Shown: positions 26,533 through 38,500 of the stretch, one piece after another | Position numbering within the stretch: position 1 is the stretch's first letter | Layout: each line of letters opens with the position of its first letter | The notes under the pieces: generated by a model | Database searches by the model: none | The model's input: only the letters and a program-made list of their open reading frames with translations | What the model was told of the DNA's origin: nothing | Position numbers and translations under genes: made by a program | DNA from: Rubripirellula tenax | GTDB lineage: Bacteria; Planctomycetota; Planctomycetia; Pirellulales; Pirellulaceae | Length of the DNA: 64,000 nt | Direction: 5' to 3' | NCBI RefSeq assembly: GCF_007860125.1 | Contig: NZ_SJPW01000006.1 | Span: 125,525-189,524 of the forward strand

Positions 26533-29500
26533 ATGTCAGCGTTTGATCGTTTGAAGGCAGTTCTGCGCAAAATTCCCTCGCCAGCTTCCAGCACAAGCCT
26601 AACCGTAAGCGGGTCACGTGGAGCTTACCGGACCGCTCGCGGCCAAAGCACGCGGCGACATCGCCCCCAAATGGAGACGCTCGAACGCCGGAATCTATTG
26701 GCGGCTGCAATCTGGGATGGCGGAGGTGGTACCGATCTGAAGTGGAGCACTCCGGCCAACTGGGTCGGCGACATCACCCCCGCCACCGGCGACGACGTCA
26801 CGATCAACGACCCCCGCGATATTGAGGTTCTTTACGACCTGACCGATCCGCTGACGATTACCTCATTGAATGCTAGTGAAAGCCTCAAGCTTACGACGGG
26901 CGAACTGACTGTCAGTGGGGCGATGGTGATGGCCCCCAATGCAAGGCTCACTGCCCAAGCAGCAGAGTTCCAGGCAGATGGTGCAACGACGGTTGACAAC
27001 GCGCATCTCTACGCAATTGCTGGTGGTCAAATTAAGTTGGCCGGTGTGATCAGCTACACCAGTACCACGACCAGCAACTTCGATCGCTACCTACGAGCCG
27101 ATGGCGTTGGCAGTGTGTTGTCGCTGCCGAACTTGGCTTCGCTGACGGGTGCCCGAAACGGCAATGATGAGGTCCGGGTCAACGCTCTCAATGGCGGCGT
27201 TGTCGAACTCGGAACGCAAGTCGATTCAATGGTCGTTCCCAGCGGCGCTGTTCAGTTCCTGGCCGATGGAGGTGAAGACGACCTCGCTAGCCTGATCGAC
27301 ATGCCCAACTTGACCAGCTTTCAAGGGTACTTCGACTACTATTTCGCCACGACAGAATCGGGATTCTTCGCAAAAAATGGGGGAGCGATCCACTCGCCGA
27401 AACTGACCTCCATTTCTCATGCCGACATCACGCTCGATGGCAGCGGCACCATGGATACGAGGCAGATCGTTTCATACAACGGCGGCTACTATGGCGACCT
27501 GACACTCAGCAATGTTGTTCCTGACTTCAGTAGCATGGAATCGCTCACATGGGCGAACGTCCGGGTCGACGGATTGTCCGTTCCGTTTCCCCTGTTGACC
27601 AACATCGACACATCCTCTTGGTACTTGACCAACGCTGCCACCGTGACGCTCGATGGTGTGACCAGCTACACCAACTCAAACACCAACGATGGTGATCGCT
27701 ACCTACGAGCCGATGGCGTTGGCAGTGTGTTGTCGCTGCCGAACTTGGCTTCGCTGACGGGTGCCCGAAACGGCAATGATGAGGTCCGGGTCAACGCTCT
27801 CAATGGCGGCGTTGTCGAACTCGGAACGCAAGTCGATTCAATGGTCGTTCCCAGCGGCGCTGTTCAGTTCCTGGCCGATGGAGGTGAAGACGACCTCGCT
27901 AGCCTGATCGACATGCCCAACTTGACCAGCTTTCAAGGGTACTTCGACTACTATTTCGCCACGACAGAATCGGGGTTTTTTGCCAAGAATGTGGGAACAC
28001 TGAAGGTTGGAAGTGAGGTTTCGCACAGCGCTGTTAAGTCTGCATTTATTGACATAGGATCCAACGGGACCTTGCAGACAACTAGCCTGACCGCGGTATC
28101 TGGTGTGTCGTTTCGCGGTGGCGGAGCAATCACTGGTGACTATGAAAATGGCTCACAGATCAGTCCCGGTCCAGGCGATAGTAGTTTGACTTTGCAGGGC
28201 AATTTTCGGCAATCAAACTCTGGTCAAACACGGATTGAAATCGGCGGAAACAACGCCGGAATGGATTTTGACCAACTTGCCGTCGGAATCGAAGCGACTC
28301 TTGGTGGCACTCTCGAGATCGTTCGGACCAACGGGTTCTTACCAACTCTGCGACAAGAGTTTCATGTGCTTGTTGCAGGAAGTGTCTCCGGGTCGTTTTC
28401 CAATGTCGTGGGTGCTGCAATCGGTGATGGCATCAAGCTGCAACCGGAGATCCGTAGTGATGGGGTCTATCTGGTGGCGGTCGCGGACCTGGGGCCGAAG
28501 TTGATTGGGACGATTCCGAAAATCGAGACTCGACACTCGCTGAACTTTGTCGATGTGGTGTTTGATGAACCGATCGCAGCGGATTCGATCGATGTCAGCG
28601 ATATGGTGCTCAGTGGGCCCGGTGGCGTGATCACGATCGATGCGGTTTCGCAACCGACGGCTTCTTCCGTGAGGTTCGAGTTCGCCGATCAAACGGCGCC
28701 CGGTACCTACACGTACTCAGTTGGATCGCAGATCACCGATGCGGCTGGAAACTTGATGGATCAGGATGGCAATGGAACCGGTGGCGAAGCGGGTGACGTG
28801 TTCACCTCATCCATCGAGTTGGTCGTCCCCAATGAGCCGGTCGTATTCACCCAAACGCCCAGTGGACTGGTCACGACTTCGTCGACCACGATCGACCTGG
28901 GATTCTCAGTGCCGCTTGATGTTGCATCGGCGACCGATGCAAATAGCTTCGTGCTGACGCATTTGGGTGCGGACCAGCGTGTTGGCGGCGGGGATGACCA
29001 AGCGTTTGCCATAACGCCGACGTACACCGCAGCGAGCCTGGATGTGTCGCTCGCCGCCGATGATTTCGCGACTGGCTTACCCGATGGGCACTATCAACTC
29101 CGCGTGCTCTCCGGTGCAACCGGAATTAGAAACGTGGTGGGGGGTCAGCTCGATGGCAACGACGATGGAACGCCCGGCGACGACTACGTGGGACAGTTTC
29201 AAGTCAGCACCTCGGCGGCGACCGCCGAGCTCCGTTTGGCGGCTATTAGTGATTCAGGCGTTTCGTCCTCCGACGGCATCACCAACATCGCTGACATAAC
29301 GTTTGAAGTGACCGTCAATCAAATCGGACGGATCGAATTTGATGCGGACGGCAATGGGGCTGCCAATGAAACGATGTTTGCCAGCCAGCCGGGCACGTAT
29401 TCCTTCACCACCACGTTCACGCAAGACGGCAACCATCAACCCAAGATCGTTTTTCAACCGGCGTACGGTAGCCGACTGAACCGGTCTGCGTCGGTCACAC

Positions 29501-32500
29501 TCGATCGCACGGCGCCCACGTTTGTTCTAGGCGAGACGACTCAGCAGGCACCGGTGCTTTCACGTGTCGTACAGTTTAGCGAAACCGTCACCAATACCGA
29601 CGGAAGTGCGGCTGCTGGAACGCTGATGGCAACTCTGACCGGCCCCGCCAACCAGCCGATCAATCTGCGTGGACTCAGCGGTGATACTGACACCTACGTG
29701 TTGACGTTTGATCCGCTCTTCGTCCCCGGTGACTACGAACTGGCGGCAACGACTCAAATTTTTGACGTCGCTGGCAACAAAATCGCTGCCGCTCCAGTGG
29801 ACCCGTTCGTCGTGCTAGCCGATGTGACGAAGCCCTTTGTGACTGAGTTTTCACCTCTCGGAGAAACTAATCAGGACACAGATCGATTCGTTGTCACGTT
29901 CAGCGAACCGATGGATGCGGCAACCTTGACACCGTCAGTAATCACCGTGCAGACGCCGGCTGGTATCCCAGCGATCACTGCCGCATCGGTTGCCGCGGTT
30001 GCAGGCAGCGATACCCAATACGAGATCACGTTGGCGGCTCCGATCTCAGTGGCGGGCGAGTACTTGATCACGATCGCTGCTTCGGTCGCCGATCTGTCTG
30101 GCAATACGCTCGGAACTGCCTATGCGGCAGCGATCACGATTGACAGGACGGGATCACGTATCACAACTGCCACACCCGCAGGTACTTTGAACCGAGTGGT
30201 TAGCTTCGTTGATGTCACTTTCGATTCACCCATCCAGTTGGCTTCCTTCCGAAACAATGATGTGACGTTGACGGGACCTGCCGGCGCGGTGTCGATCGGC
30301 CAGCCCACGCGATTGTCGGGCAACGCGTATCGAATTCCCTTCACGCCCCAGCGGGCCAATGGCGATTATCAACTGACCGTCGGCCCCAACGTGCTGGACA
30401 TCGCGGGCAATCCGATGGATCAGGACAGTGACGGGACGACTGGCGAAGCGACCGAAGACGTGTTCACACATGCATTTGCAATCTCGCTCCCCGATTTGAA
30501 CATTGTCGATTCGGTCGGCCTGACGGATCTTGGTGGCGCGGCGATCACGGAGATGCCGTTTGGAAGCTCTTTGCAAATCGCTTGGACGACGACGAATTCG
30601 GGAACCCTTGCTACCATCGGCGCGAATCGTGATCAAGTCTGGTTGTCAAGCGACGCCACCCTGTCCGCAGGCGATGTCCTGCTTGGGGCATTCGAATTAT
30701 CCGGAGCAAATACACTGGCTACCGGAGCTGAGTACAGCGGACTGCTGTCGACCAGTATTCCGCTGACCAATGGTAGCGTCGCGGGCGACTACTTCATTCT
30801 GGTGCAAACCGATTCAACGGGCGGTATCGTTGAAGCGAACGAGCAAAACAATGTCCGTGCTGTTCCGCTGAGCCTGACTTTTCCGCCCCTACCCGATTTA
30901 GTCGCCACGGAGATCACGCCGCCATCGGAGATTGTGCCTGGAACGACGACGACACTGGGTTGGCAGATCGACAATATCGGTGATGAAATCGCAGTCGGGC
31001 CTTGGATTGAACGCGTTTTCCTGGCCAATGACGCCGGAGGAGACAATCGGCAATTGGTTGCATCCTTCAATCGCGTTGGTAGCTTAACAGCCGCAGACGC
31101 TGCACGGATACGCACCGAGCAGATTTCATTGCCCCAGCAGACGCTTAATGGCGATGTCTACTTCCTCATCGAAGTCGACTCGGGCGAGGCGGTCTTTGAA
31201 TCCGACGAACAAAACCTGTTCGCCAGTGCGACGACCCTGAATATCCCCGCCAGCTTGACGATGGCACTCGGTGGTAACCAGGTGACCGAAGGCGGCAACG
31301 GCGTTCGCGCGACGCTGACTCGCAATGGTGACGTTTCGCTGCCGTTGGTGGTTTCCCTGTCAGCCAGCGCTTCCGACCAGTTGTCTCTGCCCGAAACCGT
31401 CACCATTCCTGCTGGCCAGTACTCGCGTCGCTTCACGATTTCGGCGATCGACGAAGCGGTTATCGATGACGATGTGACGGTGCTAGTGTCGGCGAACGCC
31501 GATGACTATCCGGCTGCCTCGGGGCTGATCACCGTCGTCAATAACGATCAGCCGACATTGACCCTCAGTTTACCAGCGACAGAAATCGTCGAAGGTGGCA
31601 GCCTTACCGCGACGATCACTCGAGGGTCGGCCGCGAGCACAGACATTATCATCTCCGTATTAAACGCCGATGCAAGTCAGCTCGACGTTGTTTCAAGCGT
31701 AACCCTGCCCGCCGGTCAGACTAGCGTCACGTTCGGCATTACGGCAATTGATGACCTTTTGATCGAACGAGCCACCCAGCACAGTATTGCAGTCTCTGCG
31801 GTAGGGCATCTGGCCAGTGCCGGCGACTTGACGATTCTTCAAAGCGACGTCCCGGCCATCACATTGCAGATGCCCCAAACACTTGCGGAAGGTTCCTCGG
31901 GCCCGACGCTGCTTGGCCGAGTCACACGGGATGCGGTCAGCAATGTGGCTGTCCAAGTCGAACTGGTTTCCGCTGATCCGACGCAAGTTGTCTTACCGGC
32001 GACCGTCACCATTCCCGCCGGTCAAAGCTTTGGACAGTTCCAGTTTCAGATTGGAAATGATGACTTGGTGACCGGCGATCGGTCGGTGGATGTTTCGGCT
32101 GGAGTGCTGCCCAGCGATGGTGGCGCTGCGTTTACAGAAAGCCTGACAAACACGTCGGTGCAGATTCTGGAAGACGACGGACAGTCACTCAGCGTTACCT
32201 TTGCCAGCGACACAGTCGCCGAAGGCCGTGGCATTCAGGCGACGATCGCACGCAACACCACTGATCTTTCTCAAGCCGTCACGGTCACGTTCACATCGGA
32301 TGACGTGGGTGAGCTGATCGTACCGACACCGGTGACCATTCCGGCCGGCGAATCGTCTGCTACTGTGACTTTGTCAGGCGTCCGCGATGGCGAAGTTGAT
32401 GGTGACCAAGTCGTGACGGTCTTGGCAACGGCCGACGGTTTTTTGACGGGAACGGGCACGATTGTGGTCGCCGATAGTACTCTGCCCGATTTGATCGTCA

Positions 32501-35500
32501 CATCATTGCAACCCTCCAGCGTGACGGCCAGCACCGATGCGTCGATCGATGTTTCTTGGACGATCGCCAACGCTGGCTTCGCACCGGCCACGGGCACTTG
32601 GACCCAGCGAGTGTTCTTGTCCGACGATGCGGTCATCGGCAACGACGTGTTGGCGGGCCAGTACACGTTCAGCGGACCGTTGGGCAAAGGTCAATCCTAT
32701 GATCGCACGGCCCCAGTTCGGTTGCCCAGCCAATCGGGTGACTACTGGATTGTTGTCCAAACCGATATCGCCGATGTCGTTGGTGAAGGCTTGGAGACCA
32801 ACAATGCGACCATCACCGCATCCCCGATCAGCGTCGAAGCCGCCTACACCGCAACGGTATCGACCGATGTCGAGATGGCACCGGCCGATACATCGGTGCT
32901 GCTGACCGGCACGGCGACCAACACTGACACCACGCCTGCCGCGTTTAAGCAGGTCAGCGTCCACGTCTCAGTCCGTGGCACCAATCGAATCTTCCCCGCG
33001 ATCACGGACGCGGCTGGCAATTTCCAACTGACCTTCAACCCACTCCCCGGCGAAGGCGGCAGCTACACCGTCGGTGCAGCACACCCAGGTGAAGCAACGG
33101 CCCAAGCACAAGACACGTTCAAGCTAGTCGGCATGCGGGCCGAACCACCGCAAGATTCCCTCCGCATCAAAGAAGGCGATCCGGCCACCAGCGGCTCAAT
33201 CACCATCCGCAACCTCGCCGATGTTCCGCTGACGGGCTTAGCCGTCGAGATCATCGACGCTGCGAGCAATCTGCAAGTCACCTCCGCAGTTGAAGGCGAA
33301 GCCACCACGCTGAACGAGCTTGCGACGCTGGATGTCAACTACAGCGTCGCGGCCCTGGACGCGACGAATCGTGATGCCAGTTTCGCGATCCGCATCACCA
33401 GCAACGAAGCACCAGCGATCACCGTCCCGATCGACGTGACGGTCATTCCACTGGTTTCGCAATTGATTGCCAGTACCGAACGACTGGACAAGGGCATGTT
33501 GGTTGGCGACCAGACGTCCGTCGAGTTCACGATCACCAACGATGGCGGCAGGGAAACCGGCGAGTTGCAAGTGCTGCTGCCCGGCGGTGCCGATTGGCTA
33601 ACGTTGGCAACTGACTCGACACTCCCATCGCTCGAACCCGGTGAATCGGCCCCGGTCACGTTGCTGCTGACCCCACCAAGTGATTTACCTTTAACGGCGT
33701 ACAACGGGAACCTCATCGTTCGAGGCAGCGATTCCGAACTATCGATGCCATTCAGCTTCCGCGCGGTGTCTGAAGCGACCGGCGATCTGCAAGTCACGGT
33801 GACGGACGAGTACTTCTACTTCACCGACGAAAAGCCGTTTGTCAAAGACGCGACAGTGCGATTGCTTGACGCAATTACAGGAGAACTGGTCGCCACCAGC
33901 GAGGCCGCAGCCGCTCAACCAGCAGCGGGCTTTGCGTCGCTAGCCGAAGGCGAAGCCACGGTCACGGTCGACAGCGAAGGTCGCGTCACATTCCTAGGTG
34001 TTCCAGAAGGTCCTTACACGCTCGAAGTTCGCTCAGAAGACCACGAGTCCTACCGCAACAACCTGCGAGTCGAATCAGGCAATCTCAACGAGCGACAAGT
34101 CTTCGTCTCGCGTAACCTCGTCGAGTACACCTGGACCGTGGAAGAAATCGAGATCGAGGATCGGACGCGAATCACGATCGACGCCGAATTTGAAACCAAT
34201 GTTCCCGCACCCGTGGTCACAATCGATGGCCATATCGACCTTGCAGACCTAGTCGTAGTCGGCCAGACGCAGCAATTCGATTTCAAGATCACGAATCATG
34301 GATTCATTGCGGCGGAAAACGTAGCACTCGAATTCGGCGAGCACCCGTACTACGAAATCGTCCCACTAATCGATGTCATCGGTATCTTACCCGCAAAGAG
34401 TGAGATAACGGTTCCAGTCATTGTCAGAAGAATCGGTCCTGCAGCGATCGCATCTAACGAGCTGCTCATGAGAAATGCCCTCAGGCCAGAGGGTGAATCC
34501 GTGGACGTCCCGTGTGTCATTGCTGCAGTGCTTGTGTGGACTTACGAATGTGAGGGTACAGTCGCAAAAGCTACCCCTATCGTGATCATTAACGTCAGTG
34601 GAACTTGTAGTGGAGCTGGGGGGGGTGGAGTGTACAGGCCTAGCGGCGTCGGTATCGGCGGGCCGGGATCCGTCACTCCGATCTCGATACAAAGCGAGCC
34701 AGATTGCGCCGATTGCGTAGAGGATTCATGGAAACTGACATTAAAGGAGAACGGATTCGTCAATCAAATCGTGCAGGCAGCAGCCGACTTAATAACAAAA
34801 GCACCAGTTGTCGACGAGATAAACTTTGGTCTTGAGGGAGAGGCGTCCTGGACCACATGCTGCGAAGACAATGTGGAGGTCGGGTCGAAATTAGTGGCAG
34901 AGGGAAGTGGTGGTGGCGACCTTGGTTTTAGCGTCCCAATCGTGGGAGGCGAATTAGACCTTGGCGAGAATGTCAGCTTGCCGTTTCCGTTGCCTGGAGA
35001 TGCGGTCCTAGATTTCGAGCTTAAAGCGGGCCTGTTTTTCGAAGGACTCGTTGGCCTTCGGGCGTTCGGTAAAATTGAAACTGATTGCGAAGACTGGACA
35101 GACTTCACGGGTGCTGCCGGGGTGAAAGGACAGGGACAGATTGAGTTAAAGGTTGCCGCAGGACTTGAAATCGACATCGAATTGCCAAGCGACGACGATT
35201 TCCTTCAAATCGAAGCAGTCGTCGAAGGCGGGATACGGGGTTCTGCCAGCGGTGAAGCAAGCTTCGACACCAATGGAGATTTTAATTGGGAGGTCACTGT
35301 CGGAAAGGTTGAACTTTATGGTTTAGCAAGGTTCACCGTTGGACAGGAAGCGGCAGAACTATTTGGAATCGAGAAGGGTATTGAGCTCAGTTTTGAAATC
35401 AGTACCCCAATCTATGAGGGCTGCACTTGGAGCAAGAGTAATCCAGAACCAGTATGTGGAAGTCCGGGTACCGAGACCCAACGGACAGCGACCCAACGAG

Positions 35501-38500
35501 CAGCGAGTAGCCTCGAGAGTGCTGACTCGATGGATGACGGAATTCTGCGTAACCCAGTCACGGGCCAAGCTATTGAAAGAACGATCGGGAACTTAATCGA
35601 CTTAGATGCATTCGCCGGTGATATCGACTACGCAAACGAGTCAGAGTTGGCGAATGCATTGGGCGAGTCCTCCATCGACTTAGCAACGATTGAGCAAAGC
35701 GAGTGGACTCAACTTTCACGAGACATCTTAAAGACAATCGAACCACAGGAATCGATCGGTGGCACCTGTGCAACGGTCCGTATGCAAATCACGCAAGATG
35801 CTGTTCAGGAACGTCAGGCATTTGAGGCTGGATTAGTGATTGATAACGGACAGAGCGACTCACTGACCGGCATCGAATTCAATATCACCATTACAAACGC
35901 AGCCGGAGAAGATCAAACAGATCTATTCTTGGTTTCCACCCCAACTCTGACATCAATCGATGACATTGACGGCTTCGGTGTGATCCTAGGGAATGAGAGC
36001 GGATCCGCAGTTTGGCAAATCGTTCCCAGTGCTGAAGCCGCGATAGGCACCCAAGAGTACTTTGTAGGTGGTGAATTTTCCTACCTTGATGGAGTCACTA
36101 AAGTCTCAACTCGGCTGGCACCAACATCCATTCTCGTGCTTCCGCAAGCCGAACTCACCTTAGACTACTTCCTCCAGCGTGACGTGCTCAGCGATGATCC
36201 TCACACTGCCGACGTCGAGCCAGCACAGCCGTTCACACTTGCTGTTCAGGTTCGTAACGATGGAGCGGGCGCGGCTCAAAATCTGCGGATTGAATCCGCT
36301 CAGCCAAAGATTATTGAGAACGAGAAGGGGCTGTTGATCGACTTTGAGATCACCGGGACTCGGGTCAATGGAGAAGAGAAGAACCGTTCGTTAACAGCCC
36401 AGTTTGGGGATGTTGGCCCGGGTGAGCTGGCGATTGCTGAGTGGGAAATGGAGTCGACGTTGCAAGGATTGTTCGTCGAGTACAACGCGACCTTTGAACA
36501 TATCTCGGGACTGGGTGATGAACGGTTCAGTCTGATCAAGGATGTTCAAATTCATGAATTAATTCACGTCGCCAATGCTTCGCAGGTCGATGGGGATGAT
36601 GGGCTTCCCGATTTCTTGGTCAATGATCTGCCCGATCCGCAAGACTTGCCTGACACGCTTTACTTGTCCGACGGCAGCGTCGTGGAAGTTGGTTTGGGTT
36701 CAGGAGCGACGATCGATACGGCTCCGGTGATCAGTGATTTGCGAATCGACGTGACGGCAACGATGGAGGAGGGTTGGTCATACTTGACGATGGATGATCC
36801 GAGTCTGGGTGACTTTGTTTTGTTGACGGTCGAGCGTAGTGACGGCACGACGCTGCCGCCCGAAAACTTCTGGCAAACCGATCGCACGTTTGTCGGTGGC
36901 GGGCTGCGGCCAGTCCTGGAAGACAAGATTCATCTGCTCGACTTCAACAGCACCGGCAGCTACACGTTTGTATTCTCTAACGGCGATTTGGTCGGTCCCG
37001 AAGTGGTTTCGTTCGCGGGTGTGACTCCTAACCCGACGACCGAGACGATTGACGTGGTCGATGTGACCTTTGATGAATTGCTCAACAACAGCACGTTTGA
37101 CGCCGCCGACATCTCGCTAACCAAGAATAGTGTCCCTGTTAGCACCAGCGGGTTGTCAGCTGCCGCCGCCGGTGGCACGACCTACCGAATCAGCGGCTTG
37201 GCGGCGTTCACGTCCGATGATGCGGTTTACGAAGTGACGATCGATGCCTCGCAGTTGACCGACCAAGTCGGCAACCCCGGCGTAGGGCTCGCGTCTTATC
37301 GCTGGGTCAAGGGCGAGGCTGCTCCGGCGATCCTGGATCTACTCGGTGCCCCGTCGCACCTGACGACAACCTCCACCAACTCGATCAATGTTGTGTTCTC
37401 CAAGCCGATCGTGCCCGGCAGCTTCGGACTCGATGATGTTTCACTGACACGCGATGGAATCGAAGTGATCGACGCGGAAGTCACCATCGCCCAAGTCGCA
37501 CCGACGACTTATCGCGTCGGGAATCTCAGCCGGTTGATCAGTAGCGATGCCGACTATCGGCTCGTTGTCGATGCCACCGGCGTCCAAGACGATGCTGATT
37601 TGGCTGGTGTCGGTGACGCGACCGCAACGTGGACGCTTGATTCCACCGCACCGGTCGTCGTCGATGTGGTCGATCCGCCCACCAATCCGCGTAACATCGT
37701 GGTCCAGCGAATCGACATCGACTTTAGCGAGCCGATCGACCTGACCACGCTGGACGTCGGCGACCTGACGCTGACTCGCGACGGCGGCACAGAGAACCTG
37801 TTGGCTGGCGACGCTCGCGTAACGTTCGAGGATCGTGGCGACAACCGCTATCGCATCGGCGGGATCAATTGGGTGCAAGCCTTCCTTGCTGATCCGCAAA
37901 TCGCCAGCTTCACGTTGACCATCGACGGGGCCGGTATCACGGACCTAGCCGGCAATCCGTCATCGGGACTGTCGTCGACGACTTGGACGATCGATCTGGA
38001 TAACCCCGTCGCTCCCGCCGACTTGACCCTTTCAACGTTCACCGGCGAAGTCACGGACGCTCAGGTCAATTCCCGTTTCGCCAGCGTCGCGGGAACACTG
38101 GCCGAAACGGGACTGACGGTTTCTGTTCGAGACATGACCACCAACACGGAATTGATACGAGAAACGATTGCTGGAACATCATTCGATTTACCGATTGAGT
38201 TTCCTTCGGCCGGCCAGCATCGCTTGCGAGTTCGAGTAGTTGACCCGGCGGGCAACGTAACGGACGCCTTCATCGAAGACCTGTTCGTCAACGAAACCGC
38301 TCCGTTGGTCGAGTCGGTCGCCGGAATCCCATCGGGTTTCACCAATCAACCACTTGGTGATGTCACGCTGCTGTTTGTGGAGCCCATCAACCCGGCCACG
38401 TTGACTGCGTCAGCGATGACCTTGACGCGTGATGGGGGTGTGAACCTGATTGATGCCGGTGTGACAATCACAGCCGAAGCGGGCGGCCGCAGTTTTGTCA

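Noticed and set aside
27082-27974. CRISPR-like or VNTR array in giant B
   Set aside because: Only two copies of a 281-bp coding segment, in frame; no short regular repeats and no cas genes anywhere in the window.
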